Source: Streptomyces flaveolus (GTDB lineage: Bacteria > Actinomycetota > Actinomycetes > Streptomycetales > Streptomycetaceae). Taken from it: a stretch of DNA of 64,000 bases. Location: assembly GCF_014648815.1 (NCBI RefSeq), contig NZ_BMRV01000021.1, forward strand, positions 50,699 through 114,698. Direction: 5' to 3'. This document shows, in pieces, positions 16,640-24,839 of the stretch. Under the pieces are notes generated by a model. It was not told where the DNA came from and did not search any database. It saw only the letters and a list, made by a program, of their open reading frames with translations. How positions within the stretch are numbered: position 1 is the stretch's first letter; every line of letters starts with the position of its first letter. The position numbers were made by a program, and so were the translations under genes.

Positions 16640-16687
16640 TTGACGGCTAACACCGTTAGCCCTACGGTGGGGCTAACCGCGTTAGCC
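16640..16687 (+). promoter_or_regulatory. promoter with two TetR-type operators
   Basis: TTGACG (16640-16645), a 17-bp spacer and TACGGT (16663-16668) form a good sigma-70-type promoter. GGCTAAC-ACC-GTTAGCC fills the spacer (16645-16661) and GGCTAAC-CGC-GTTAGCC lies at the start of the transcript (16671-16687). The two perfect palindromes are 26 bp apart centre to centre. The downstream operon ends in a TetR gene, so autoregulation is the natural reading. Confidence 0.85.
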
Positions 16688-16719
16688 TACGTCCCGCCCA
16701 GCACGAGGGGAACGAACCC

Positions 16720-17148
16720 ATGAGCACGGTCACCGTGACGCCCACCGCCACTCCACGTCCTCCGCGTGCGCTTCCCCTCGCCCGGCGCACCGCCTGGCTG
16801 CTGGGCGCGCTGTTCTGGTCCGCGTTCGCCGTCCTGGAGGCGGTGCACCACGGCTGGGCCGCGGGCCTCCTCGCGTTCGCCTTCTTCCTGGCGCCCGACC
16901 TGACCTTCCTGGCGGGCCTGTCCGACGCGCCCCGCATGGAGAAGGGGCGGCTGCCGCCCCGCGCGGTGCCGTACTACAACGCCGCCCACCGTGCCACGAT
17001 CCCGCTCGCGCTCCTCGTGATCTCCACCGTGGCGCCGCTGACCTGGGCGCCTGTGTTCGCCGCGCTGTGCGGGTGGCTCGCCCACATCTCGTACGATCGC
17101 GCCTTCGGCTATGGACTGCGTACGAAGGAGGGCTTCCAGCGTGGCTGA
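16720..17148 (+). CDS. DUF4260-family membrane protein
   Basis: 142 residues, four hydrophobic segments, with the DUF4260 signatures FFLAPDLTFL, YNAAHR and SYDRAFGYGLR. The family is small and integral to the membrane with unknown activity. The ATG follows GAGGGGAACGA. It is the first gene of a two-gene operon: the downstream TetR gene starts inside its last codons. The regulated promoter suggests induction by a ligand that the membrane protein might export, exclude or convert; this is inference. Confidence 0.78.
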   Translation: MSTVTVTPTATPRPPRALPLARRTAWLLGALFWSAFAVLEAVHHGWAAGLLAFAFFLAPDLTFLAGLSDAPRMEKGRLPPRAVPYYNAAHRATIPLALLVISTVAPLTWAPVFAALCGWLAHISYDRAFGYGLRTKEGFQRG

Positions 17149-17680
17149 CCGCCTGTCCCCCCGGGCCCGGGAGATCGCCGCGGCGGCGCGCGTGCTCCTG
17201 GAGGAGTCCGGGCCCGCCGCGCTCACCCTGCGGGCGCTCGCCGACCGCCTCGGCATCAAGGCCCCCTCCCTCTACAAGCACTTCCCGGACAAGAAGGCCG
17301 TCGAGGTCGAGCTGGTCGCCCAGTTCCTCACCGAGGCCGCCGAGGCGATGGAGGCCGCCGTGGCGCGGTCTCCCGGCTCGCCGGTGGCGCTGGCGCGGGC
17401 GTACCGGGCCTACGCGCTCGCGCACCCCCACCTGTACTGCCTGGCCAACGAGCGCCCCCTGCCCCGCGAGTCCCTCCCGGCCGGCCTGGAGGACCGGGCC
17501 GCCGCACCGCTACTGCGGGCCTGCGGCGGGGACGGGGACCTGGCGCGCTCGGTCTGGGCGTTCGCGCACGGGATGGTGGTCCTCGAGATCCACGGCCGGT
17601 TTCCCCCGGATGCGGACCTGACGGAGGCGTGGAGGAAGGGCATGGAAGCCCTCGCACGCACCGCGTCATCGAACGGTTGA
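17141..17680 (+). CDS. TetR-family regulator of the DUF4260 operon
   Basis: 179 residues. The HTH is at ~26-48 (LTLRALADRLGIKAPSLYKHF), with a TetR_C-type ligand domain (ALAHPHLYCLANERPLPRE). The GTG at 17141 overlaps the upstream stop by eight bases and has AAGGAGGG before it, so translation is coupled to the DUF4260 gene. The two GGCTAAC-N3-GTTAGCC sites in the operon promoter are its likely operators. Confidence 0.88.
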   Translation: MADRLSPRAREIAAAARVLLEESGPAALTLRALADRLGIKAPSLYKHFPDKKAVEVELVAQFLTEAAEAMEAAVARSPGSPVALARAYRAYALAHPHLYCLANERPLPRESLPAGLEDRAAAPLLRACGGDGDLARSVWAFAHGMVVLEIHGRFPPDADLTEAWRKGMEALARTASSNG

Positions 17681-17718
17681 GCGACCGCCGGTAATGATTC
17701 GGTAAAGGGCGGCGAACC

Positions 17719-17745
17719 GGAAATGGGGCACCGTCCTCCGGTGTT
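17719..17745 (+). promoter_or_regulatory. candidate sigma-R promoter of mshA
   Basis: GGAAAT, 18 bases and GTT match the sigma-R pattern (GGAAT-N18-GTT) with one substitution. It lies 66 bases before the mshA start. In S. coelicolor sigma-R is known to raise mshA expression under thiol stress, which fits. Confidence 0.55.
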
Positions 17746-17810
17746 CCCACACCTTGGAGGGCGACGCCTGTCCTCCGACCGGCATGCCCGCAGCGGAGGA
17801 GGAACGGCTC

Positions 17811-19148
17811 GTGAGCCAGTACGTCAGCAGGCTCGGGCGTCGCTCACCGGCGGCCTCCACGCGGCTGCGGCTGCATCGCAGGCCCCGCCGCGTCGCCATG
17901 CTCTCCGTGCACACCTCACCGCTCCACCAGCCCGGCACCGGCGACGCCGGCGGCATGAACGTCTACATCGTGGAGCTCGCGCAGCGCCTGGCCGCGATCA
18001 ACATCGAGGTCGAGATCTTCACGCGCGCGACCACCGCCGCCCTCCCGCCCACCGTCGAACTGTCGCCCGGCGTCCTCGTCCGGCACGTCGACGCCGGCCC
18101 CTACGAGGGGCTCGCCAAGGAGGACCTGCCGGCCCAGCTGTGCGCCTTCACCCACGGGGTGATGCAGGCCTGGGCCGGACACCGCCCCGGCTACTACGAC
18201 CTCGTGCACTCCCACTACTGGCTCTCCGGCCACGTCGGCTGGCTCGCCGCCCAGCGCTGGGGCGCCCCCCTGGTGCACGCCATGCACACCATGGCCAAGG
18301 TCAAGAACGCCAACCTGGCCGACGGCGACACCCCGGAACCGGCCGCCCGCGTCATCGGCGAGACCCAGATCGTCGCCGCCTCCGACCGGCTGATCGCCAA
18401 CACGGCCGAGGAGGCCGACGAACTCGTCCGGCACTACGCCGCCGACCCGGCCAAGGTCGCCGTCGTCCACCCGGGCGTCAACCTCGACCGGTTCCGCCCC
18501 GCCGACGGCCGCGCCGCCGCCCGCGCCCGCCTCGGCCTGCCGCAGGACGCCCTGATCCCCCTCTTCGCCGGCCGCATACAGCCCCTGAAGGCTCCCGACG
18601 TCCTGCTGCGCGCCGTCGCCGTCCTCCTCGACGAACGCCCCGAGCTGCGCTCCCGCATCGTCGTCCCCGTCGTCGGCGGCCCCAGCGGCAGCGGCCTCGC
18701 CAAGCCGGAGGGCCTGCAGAAACTCGCCGCGCGGCTCGGCATCGCCGACGTCGTACGGTTCCGCCCGCCGGTCGGCCAGGAACAGCTCGCCGACTGGTTC
18801 CGGGCCGCGTCCGTGCTGGTCATGCCGTCCTACAGCGAGTCCTTCGGCCTGGTCGCCATCGAGGCCCAGGCGACCGGCACGCCCGTGCTGGCCGCGGCGG
18901 TCGGCGGCCTCCCGGTCGCGGTGCGCGACGGGCACACCGGCCGGCTCGTCCAGGGCCACGAACCCGCCGCGTACGCGCGCGTGCTGCGCGACTTCGCCGA
19001 CCAGCCGGACCTCGTGTCCCGCATGGGCGACGCCGCCGCCCGGCACGCCCAGTCCTTCGGCTGGGACAGCGCCGCCGCGGCGACGGCCGACGTCTACACG
19101 GCCGCGGCCCAGTCCCACCGCCGTCGCGTACGCTCCCACCATGGCTGA
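17811..19148 (+). CDS. mshA: D-inositol-3-phosphate glycosyltransferase (mycothiol synthesis)
   Basis: 445 residues of the GT4 fold. Recognisable blocks are MLSVHTSPLHQPGTGDAGGM at the donor cleft, YDLVHSHYWLSG, FAGRIQPLKAPDVLL, and the C-terminal nucleotide-binding motif SYSESFGLVAIEAQATGTPV. MshA joins GlcNAc from UDP-GlcNAc to 1-D-myo-inositol-3-phosphate, the first step of mycothiol synthesis. GTG 17811 is chosen because GGAGGAGGAAC precedes it; an upstream GTG at 17754 does not have this. The last eight bases overlap the YbjN gene, a pairing also seen in mycobacteria. Confidence 0.93.
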   Translation: MSQYVSRLGRRSPAASTRLRLHRRPRRVAMLSVHTSPLHQPGTGDAGGMNVYIVELAQRLAAINIEVEIFTRATTAALPPTVELSPGVLVRHVDAGPYEGLAKEDLPAQLCAFTHGVMQAWAGHRPGYYDLVHSHYWLSGHVGWLAAQRWGAPLVHAMHTMAKVKNANLADGDTPEPAARVIGETQIVAASDRLIANTAEEADELVRHYAADPAKVAVVHPGVNLDRFRPADGRAAARARLGLPQDALIPLFAGRIQPLKAPDVLLRAVAVLLDERPELRSRIVVPVVGGPSGSGLAKPEGLQKLAARLGIADVVRFRPPVGQEQLADWFRAASVLVMPSYSESFGLVAIEAQATGTPVLAAAVGGLPVAVRDGHTGRLVQGHEPAAYARVLRDFADQPDLVSRMGDAAARHAQSFGWDSAAAATADVYTAAAQSHRRRVRSHHG

Positions 19149-19641
19149 GGCACAGAAGGCAGCGCAGATCCTCGAGGGCGCCCTGAAGGACGCCGAGCTG
19201 GAGTGGGAGAGCCCCGAGCCCGGCAACTACGTCGTGAAGCTCCCCGGCACCCGCAAACTGTCGACCACGGTCTCCTTCCTCCTGGGCCGGCACTCCCTCT
19301 CCCTGAACGCCTTCGTCGTCCGCCACCCCGACGAGAACGAACCGGCCGTCCACCGCTGGCTGCTGGAGCGCAACCTCAAGCTGTACGGGGTGAGTTACGC
19401 CGTCGACCGCCTCGGCGACGTCTACGTCACCGCCAAGCTCCCGCTGTCCGCCGTCACCGCCGACGAGATCGACCGCCTCCTCGGGCAGGTCCTGGAGGCC
19501 GCCGACGGCGCCTTCAACACCCTGCTGGAGCTGGGCTTCGCGTCCGCCATCCGCAAGGAGTACGCGTGGCGGACCTCGCGCGGGGAGTCGACGCGGAACC
19601 TGGAGGCGTTCCAGCACCTGATCGAGCGCTCCGAGGACTGA
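19141..19641 (+). CDS. YbjN-domain protein
   Basis: 166 residues covering a single YbjN domain (YVVKLPGTRKLSTTVSFLLG, HRWLLERNLKLYGVSYAVD, LGQVLEAADGAFNTLLELGF). YbjN proteins have a type III secretion chaperone-like fold, and their role is not settled. The ATG lies inside the mshA stop region (ATGGCTGA), giving translational coupling. The gene follows mshA in many actinobacteria (Rv0486-Rv0487 in M. tuberculosis), so a link to mycothiol or stress is possible but unproven. Confidence 0.85.
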   Translation: MAEAQKAAQILEGALKDAELEWESPEPGNYVVKLPGTRKLSTTVSFLLGRHSLSLNAFVVRHPDENEPAVHRWLLERNLKLYGVSYAVDRLGDVYVTAKLPLSAVTADEIDRLLGQVLEAADGAFNTLLELGFASAIRKEYAWRTSRGESTRNLEAFQHLIERSED

Positions 19642-19648
19642 CGTCCGG

Positions 19649-20452
19649 TCAGCGCCGCTGCGCCCCGGTGCGGTAGCGCCCCGGCGTGACCCCCACCAGC
19701 CTCTTGAAGTGCCGGGTCAGATGGGCCTGGTCGTAGAACCCGGTCGCGCCCGCCACGTCGGCCGGCGCACGCCCCGCGAGCAGCAGCCGCCGGGCCAGAT
19801 CCACCCGACGGGACATCAGGTACTGGTGCGGGGCGATCCCGTACGCCGTGCTGAACGCCCGCACCAGATGGGCCGGATGGGCGGACACGAGCCCGCCGGC
19901 CTCCTCCAGCCCGACGCCCTCGACGACCCGCTCGTCCAGCAGCTCACGCAGCCGGCGGGCGAGGACGGGGTCGGGCCGCGCGGAACCGGGCGCGCCCCGG
20001 GGCCGGAGGTGGGCGTGCAGCCGCTCCCCGATCAGCGTCAGCCTGCTCTCCGCCTCCAGCTCGTCACCGGGCCGGGCCAGCGCGGCGTGCACCTGCCCGA
20101 CCCGCCGCCGCAGCACAGGGTCACGCAGGTCGGGGGCGTCGACCGCGCGCCCGATCAGCTCCTCGCCGAGCCGGGAGGCGTCCAGGTACAGGACGCGCTT
20201 GCGGAAGCCGTCCGGGGTGGCGGGGGAGCCGTTGTGCGGCACGTGCGGCGGCAGCAGCGACACCGTGTCGTGCGGCGTGCCGTGCTCGTGCCGGTCCAGG
20301 TCGTAGCGGACGGCACCGTCGTCCACGATGAGCAGCGTCCAGGCGTCGTGGACGTGCATCGGGTAGCTGTACTCGGTGTAGTGGGCGTGGAAGACCTCGA
20401 CGACGCCCGGGACCCGGGGACGCCAGGCGGATACTTTCCGCTGGTCGGCCAT
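19649..20452 (-). CDS. AraC-family regulator with cupin domain
   Basis: 267 residues. An N-terminal cupin (HAHYTEYSYPMHVHDAWTLL) is followed by a C-terminal AraC HTH pair (VSAHPAHLVRAFSTAYG, FYDQAHLTRHFKRLVGVTPG). The ATG at 20452 is six bases from TACGTT on this strand, so it is likely leaderless; an ATG five codons earlier is less likely. It is divergent from the DUF2000 gene, which is its probable target. Confidence 0.85.
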   Translation of the reverse strand: MADQRKVSAWRPRVPGVVEVFHAHYTEYSYPMHVHDAWTLLIVDDGAVRYDLDRHEHGTPHDTVSLLPPHVPHNGSPATPDGFRKRVLYLDASRLGEELIGRAVDAPDLRDPVLRRRVGQVHAALARPGDELEAESRLTLIGERLHAHLRPRGAPGSARPDPVLARRLRELLDERVVEGVGLEEAGGLVSAHPAHLVRAFSTAYGIAPHQYLMSRRVDLARRLLLAGRAPADVAGATGFYDQAHLTRHFKRLVGVTPGRYRTGAQRR

Positions 20453-20501
20453 GCAAAAAACGTACAAGACCGCGCCCCGCGCCGACCGGCAGTCTCACGG
20501 T

Positions 20502-20939
20502 ATGAGCACGCACGACACCGAGAGCCCCGTCCGCTTCGACACCAAGATCGCCGTCCTGTTGCGCGAGGACCTGGAGACCTGGCAGCGCCTCAACGTCACC
20601 GCCTTCCTGGTCAGCGGCCTGGGCAGCCAGATCCCCGAGGTGATCGGCGAGCCCTACGAGGACGCCGACGCGACCGCGTACCTGCCGATGTTCCGGCAGC
20701 CGGTGCTGGTCTTCGAGGGCACCAAGGAGACGCTGACCAACGCCCACGCGCGCGTGTTGTCCCGCGCCCTGCCCCGCGCGGTGTTCACCTCCGACCTCTT
20801 CACCACCGGCAACGACCGTGACAACCGGGCGGCGGTGAGGGCCGTGCCGACCGCGGAGCTGGACCTGGTCGGACTGGCGGTGTACGGCCCGAAGAACGCG
20901 GTGGACAAGGTGCTGAAGGGGGCGCGGATGCACCCGTGA
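20502..20939 (+). CDS. DUF2000-family protein
   Basis: 145 residues of the DUF2000 family, which has a peptidyl-tRNA-hydrolase-2-like fold (FDTKIAVLLREDLETWQRLN, VFTSDLFTTGNDRDNRAAV). No enzymatic activity is established. DUF2000 genes are commonly paired with AraC regulators, as here with the divergent gene at 19649-20452. Confidence 0.8.
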   Translation: MSTHDTESPVRFDTKIAVLLREDLETWQRLNVTAFLVSGLGSQIPEVIGEPYEDADATAYLPMFRQPVLVFEGTKETLTNAHARVLSRALPRAVFTSDLFTTGNDRDNRAAVRAVPTAELDLVGLAVYGPKNAVDKVLKGARMHP

Positions 20940-20945
20940 GGGGCG

Positions 20946-22220
20946 TCAGGCCGCGCTGACCTCGGGTTTCGCGGGCTCCTCGGCGACGGGCACCTCGGCC
21001 GCCGTCGGCTCCTCTTCCGGCAGCCGTCGCATCAGTGCCCCGTACCCGACGGCGGCCACCGTGCCGACGACCGCGCACATGCCCCACAGCCACTCGGCGC
21101 CCCAGTGGTCGATGACGAAGCCCGACATCAGCGGCGCGACCAGTGAGGCGACGGCCCAGGACATGGTGTACATGCCCTGGTAGCGCCCGCGCCCGTGCAC
21201 GGGGGAGAGGCGCACGACCAGCCCCGTCTGCGTCGGCGCGTTGACGATCTCGGCCAGCGTCCACACGCACACGGTGAGGGCGAACACCCCGACCGACCCG
21301 GCGAAGGCGGTGAGCCCGAAGCCGTACCCGGCGAGCAGCGACGAGGCGACGAGCAGCCGCCGGGGGTCCCGGTGCTCGATGAACCGGGTGACCGGAATCT
21401 GCAGGACGACGATCAGCACGCCGTTGACGGCGATGGCCAGGCCGAAGTCCGCGGGTGTGAACCCGGCCTCGCCCATGGCGACCGGCAGGCCCAGGTAGCC
21501 CTGCTGGAAGATGAGGGCGACCAGGAAGGACAGCCCGACGACGCTCATGTAGCGCCCGTCGCGCAGGACGGTCATCAGGGAGACGGGGGGCTCGCCCGCC
21601 GAGCCGGCGTCCAGGGAGGTCTTCCCGGGCCGCGACTCGGGCAGCTTCACGAAGACGAGGACCGCGCAGACCAGGGTCATGCCCGCCTCGATCAGGAAGC
21701 CGGCCAGATAGCTGAACTCGGCGATGAACCCGGCGCCCATCGAGGAGATCGCGAAGCCGAGGTTGATGGCCCAGTAGTTCAGCGAGAAGGCGCGGATACG
21801 GTCCTCGGGCCGCACGATGTCCGCCATCATCGCCTGCACGGCCGGCCGGGAGGCGTTGCTCGCCATGCCGACCAGGAAGGCGACGGCCGCGATGGCGACC
21901 GGGTCCCGCATGAAGCCGAGCAGCGCGACGGACGCAGCGGTGGAGGCCTGCGCGACGAGCAGCGTGGGCCGCCGCCCGAGCCGGTCCGTCATCACCCCGG
22001 CGCCCAGCGAGGACACGACCCCGCCGAGTCCGTGCAGGGCGGCGACCAGACCGGCGTACGAGGCGGAGTAGCCGCGGTCGAGGGTCAGGTACAGCGCCAT
22101 GAAGGTGGCGACGAAGGCACCGAGCCGGTTGACCAGGGTGCTGGTCCACAGCCACCAGAACTCGCGCGGGAGCCCGGAGACGGACTCGCGCGCGGCATGT
22201 CTCAGCCCGGCGACGGACAT
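20946..22220 (-). CDS. major facilitator superfamily exporter
   Basis: 424 residues, about 12 membrane segments, with the MFS motif A between helices 2 and 3 (GVMTDRLGRRPTLL) and an acidic cytoplasmic tail (LPEEEPTAAEVPVAEEPAK). It resembles drug or solute exporters of the YfcJ/MdtH type; the substrate is unknown. ATG 22220 has GGGGG upstream. The stop lies six bases from the convergent DUF2000 stop. Confidence 0.82.
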   Translation of the reverse strand: MSVAGLRHAARESVSGLPREFWWLWTSTLVNRLGAFVATFMALYLTLDRGYSASYAGLVAALHGLGGVVSSLGAGVMTDRLGRRPTLLVAQASTAASVALLGFMRDPVAIAAVAFLVGMASNASRPAVQAMMADIVRPEDRIRAFSLNYWAINLGFAISSMGAGFIAEFSYLAGFLIEAGMTLVCAVLVFVKLPESRPGKTSLDAGSAGEPPVSLMTVLRDGRYMSVVGLSFLVALIFQQGYLGLPVAMGEAGFTPADFGLAIAVNGVLIVVLQIPVTRFIEHRDPRRLLVASSLLAGYGFGLTAFAGSVGVFALTVCVWTLAEIVNAPTQTGLVVRLSPVHGRGRYQGMYTMSWAVASLVAPLMSGFVIDHWGAEWLWGMCAVVGTVAAVGYGALMRRLPEEEPTAAEVPVAEEPAKPEVSAA

Positions 22221-22375
22221 GGGGACCCCCGTGATGGCATGTAAGCGGCTCAAGCGATGAGCACAACTTACGAGCGCGCGGTTGTCGCAGGCCAGTCAAT
22301 TAACAGTTCCCGTCAACCGTCCGCCCAGCGGGCGCGGCGCGCGGTCGGTCAGGGGGGTCGATTACGCTCGGAGCC

Positions 22376-23137
22376 ATGGCCGACGCACCGTACAAGCTGA
22401 TCCTCCTCCGCCACGGCGAGAGCGAGTGGAACGAGAAGAACCTGTTCACCGGCTGGGTGGACGTCAACCTCACCCCGAAGGGCGAGAAGGAGGCGACGCG
22501 CGGCGGCGAGCTGCTCAAGGACGCCGGCCTGCTGCCCGACGTGGTCCACACGTCCGTCCAGAAGCGCGCGATCCGCACGGCCCAGCTCGCGCTGGAGGCC
22601 GCGGACCGCCACTGGATCCCCGTGCACCGCCACTGGCGCCTGAACGAGCGCCACTACGGCGCCCTCCAGGGCAAGGACAAGGCCCAGACCCTCGCCGAGT
22701 TCGGCGAGGAGCAGTTCATGCTGTGGCGCCGTTCCTACGACACCCCGCCGCCGCCGCTGGACCGCGACGCCGAGTACTCCCAGTTCTCCGACGCGCGCTA
22801 CGCGATGCTCCCGCCGGAGCTGCGCCCGCAGACGGAGTGCCTGAAGGACGTCGTCGTCCGCATGCTGCCGTACTGGTTCGACAACATCGTCCCCGACCTC
22901 CTCACCGGCCGCACGGTCCTGGTCGCGGCGCACGGCAACTCGCTCCGCGCCCTGGTCAAGCACCTCGACGGCATCTCCGACGCCGACATCGCGGGCCTGA
23001 ACATCCCGACGGGCATCCCGCTCTCCTACGAGCTGGACGCCGACTTCAAGCCGGTCAACCCGGGCGGCACGTACCTCGACCCGGACGCGGCGGCGGCGGC
23101 GATCGAGGCCGTGAAGAACCAGGGCAAGAAGAAGTAA
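22376..23137 (+). CDS. gpmA: 2,3-bisphosphoglycerate-dependent phosphoglycerate mutase
   Basis: 253 residues with the full dPGM signature: LILLRHGESEWNEKNLFTGW (phospho-histidine), RAIRTAQLALE, LNERHYGALQGKDK, and the second catalytic His in LVAAHGNSLRALVKHL. It interconverts 3- and 2-phosphoglycerate in glycolysis. TACGCT sits seven bases before the ATG, so the start is leaderless. A 16-bp perfect terminator stem follows. The neighbourhood mshA-ybjN-gpm-phoR-phoP is the same as in mycobacteria. Confidence 0.95.
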   Translation: MADAPYKLILLRHGESEWNEKNLFTGWVDVNLTPKGEKEATRGGELLKDAGLLPDVVHTSVQKRAIRTAQLALEAADRHWIPVHRHWRLNERHYGALQGKDKAQTLAEFGEEQFMLWRRSYDTPPPPLDRDAEYSQFSDARYAMLPPELRPQTECLKDVVVRMLPYWFDNIVPDLLTGRTVLVAAHGNSLRALVKHLDGISDADIAGLNIPTGIPLSYELDADFKPVNPGGTYLDPDAAAAAIEAVKNQGKKK

Positions 23138-23148
23138 GCGGTACTGAG

Positions 23149-23190
23149 AAAGCCCCCGACCTGCGTCCCTCCGGCAGGTCGGGGGCTTTT
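23149..23190 (+). terminator. strong rho-independent terminator after gpmA
   Basis: A perfect 16-bp stem AAAGCCCCCGACCTGC with its complement, a nine-base loop and a T run. Confidence 0.93.
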
Positions 23191-23269
23191 GATCGAGACC
23201 TGTACGCGGCGATCACCACCTGCGATCATGCTCGCCAGGGCGCGAGCCCATGAGTCTGGGGGTAGGACG

Positions 23270-23452
23270 TTGCGTAACTTGATCGTGAGCCTTCTGTTGG
23301 TCATCGCCGTGTTCGCTCTGGCGCTGGTGGCGTTCGGCAGCGGCATGGGCGGGGTGGAGATCGGCATCTGGTTCGTCGCGCAGCTCGCCGCGATCGCCTT
23401 CGTGATCCTCCGCTACGTGCGGCAGCGGCGCCTCGGTCAGACGCCGTCCTAG
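23270..23452 (+). CDS. small membrane protein
   Basis: About 60 residues with two hydrophobic segments (NLIVSLLLVIAVFALALVAF and IGIWFVAQLAAIAFVILRYV) and a basic tail RQRRLGQTPS. TTG 23270 with GGGGGTAGGA upstream gives the best start; ATG 23228 is possible. The family is not recognised. It resembles small LapA-like two-helix proteins in size and layout, but I cannot assign it. Confidence 0.55.
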   Translation: MRNLIVSLLLVIAVFALALVAFGSGMGGVEIGIWFVAQLAAIAFVILRYVRQRRLGQTPS

Positions 23453-23474
23453 CCGCCGGGCAAGCAGAGGGCCG

Positions 23475-23702
23475 TCAGCGCCGTCCGGCCCGTGGCCTGC
23501 CTATCGCCAGGTCCGCCCGCGCCGCCTGATGGAGGCTGTTCAGCGCGTCGATGAGCGTGGAGCCGAGCTCGGCACGGCGGGTGGCGGAGGCGCCGGACGG
23601 GTCACGGGCGTGGGTCAGCAGGTCCCAGAGGCGCTCGTTGACCTTCCACGCCGCCTGCGAGGCGCTGTCCTCCGCGAGCAGCACGAGGTGCTCAGGAGCT
23701 CC
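23475..23702 (-). pseudogene. C-terminal remnant of a hypothetical protein, 5' end lost
   Basis: The minus-strand frame reads as a plausible protein end (EHLVLLAEDSASQAAWKVNE, ERLWDLLTHARDPSG, ALNSLHQAARADLAIGRP). Upstream of about 23702 the frame only contains the antisense of the next fragment. There is no start codon with a ribosome site. It is the left half of an apparent deletion junction. Confidence 0.5.
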
Positions 23703-24020
23703 GCCGATGCCTTCGGCGCGGTCGATCCGGACGATCCCGCGGTGCCGGTGCCGCTGCCCCCGTTCCAGGTGCCGGCCGAGCTGGCGGCCGGCGCCGCCGC
23801 ACTCGACCTCGCGGTCCACGCGTGGGACATCGCCGTCGCGACCGGTCAGCCCTCACCGCTGACGCCGTCCCTGGCCCGGTCGCTGCGTCCGGTCGCCGAG
23901 GCCCTGGTGGAACCGTTGCGCGGCTTCGCCTTCGGCGCGGCGACCGAGCCGGAGGCCGGCGCGGACGACGCCGACGCGCTCCTCAACTACCTGGGGCGGC
24001 GCACGGGGTGGAAAGCGTGA
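23703..24020 (+). pseudogene. C-terminal remnant of a TIGR03086/maleylpyruvate-isomerase-like protein
   Basis: The plus frame contains a TIGR03086-type C-terminal half: VPAELAAGAAALDLAVHAWD, IAVATGQPSP, VEPLRGFAFGAATEPEAG and LLNYLGRRTGWKA. The N-terminal DinB-like half and start are missing. Upstream of ~23703 the frame only reads antisense of the minus-strand remnant. The two partial genes are head to head, as if a deletion had removed both 5' ends and the promoters between them. Confidence 0.6.
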
Positions 24021-24147
24021 CGTCAGGGCCTGACGCCGCCTCCGCCTCCTAACGACCCCCGCAGGGCCTCCGGCGTCGCGCCCGGTGCCAGGGACTGGAC
24101 CCGTACTCACTCGCGGCGGCGCGACGCCTACGGGGAGACAGGAGCCG

Positions 24148-24396
24148 TCATACCGACAGCGAGACCTCGTGGATCTCGTCCGCCTTGTGTCCCGTGCGTT
24201 CGTGGACGCGCTGGACCGCTTCGGCCGTCGGGCCCTCGGACAGGCAGTAGATCGTGCCGGAGTCCGGGTCCGCCCACGCGTGCTCGAAGTGGACGCCCTC
24301 GTCCTTCTCCAGCGCCAGGTCGGCCTGGTGCGCCTGGTGGAGCTGGTCCGCCGTGATTCCGTGCATCCCGCGGTGCACGTCCATGAAGTGAGCCAT
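24148..24396 (-). CDS. DUF4242 ferredoxin-like nickel-binding protein
   Basis: 82 residues of the DUF4242 family: MAHFMDVHRGMHGITADQLH, HFEHAWADPDSGTIYCLSEG, and RVHERTGHKADEIHEVS. From memory, the S. coelicolor member SCO4226 has the same length and was shown by crystallography to bind nickel; the His-rich N-terminus here fits that. The physiological role (storage, sensing or scavenging) is unknown. A GGGGG ribosome site precedes the ATG. It follows the Cys-rich peptide gene on the same strand by about 100 bases. Confidence 0.88.
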   Translation of the reverse strand: MAHFMDVHRGMHGITADQLHQAHQADLALEKDEGVHFEHAWADPDSGTIYCLSEGPTAEAVQRVHERTGHKADEIHEVSLSV

Positions 24397-24494
24397 GGCC
24401 TCGCACCCCCTTCAGGGTTCTCCCCTCCAGGGTGCGCCCGTACGGCGGCCGGAGCGAGCCCGGCCGCCGTACGCGTCACCGCGTCATCGCCCCG

Positions 24495-24650
24495 TCAGCC
24501 GCACTGGCACGGGTTGCCCGACTGGCAGCCGCAGCCGCAGCCCGAACCGCAGCCGCAGGCGGCGATCAGGGGCAGGCTGCGGAGGTCGGCGGGCTGCTCG
24601 GTCCGGCGTTCCTGCGCGGGGTCGGGTGTCGTGCTGGGGGAATCGGCCAT
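24495..24650 (-). CDS. 51-residue peptide with Cys-rich tail, metallothionein-like
   Basis: An acidic N-terminal part (MADSPSTTPDPAQERRTEQP) is followed by a tail with seven Cys in CGCGSGCGCGCQSGNPCQCG. The start at 24650 has a very good ribosome site (GAGGAGGAACCC). The spacing of Cys-Gly-Cys units suggests metal binding. A RiPP precursor is an alternative reading, but no maturation enzyme is adjacent. The neighbouring downstream gene encodes a nickel-binding-type protein, so a metal-handling pair is the favoured idea. Confidence 0.65.
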   Translation of the reverse strand: MADSPSTTPDPAQERRTEQPADLRSLPLIAACGCGSGCGCGCQSGNPCQCG

Positions 24651-24750
24651 GGGTTCCTCCTCGAGGCTGGTGCCTGAGCCCATTGGAAGCCCGGAGCCCT
24701 GGTCGCATCAACGGCGCACTGAGGCGCTCTCGCGCGCCCCCGGGAGGCCG

Positions 24751-24788
24751 CTCGATGCGCCCAGGCGTCGACTCGATGCGCCCGGGCG
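24751..24788. repeat. two-copy 21-bp tandem repeat
   Basis: CTCGATGCGCCCAGGCG at 24751 recurs with one change at 24772. It lies between the Cys-rich gene and the phoU 3' end, in about 190 bases where I see no gene. Confidence 0.5.
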
Positions 24789-24839
24789 GCCGACCCGCGG
24801 GCATCCGCCGGCACGACCCGCCGCCCGGCGACACGGCCG

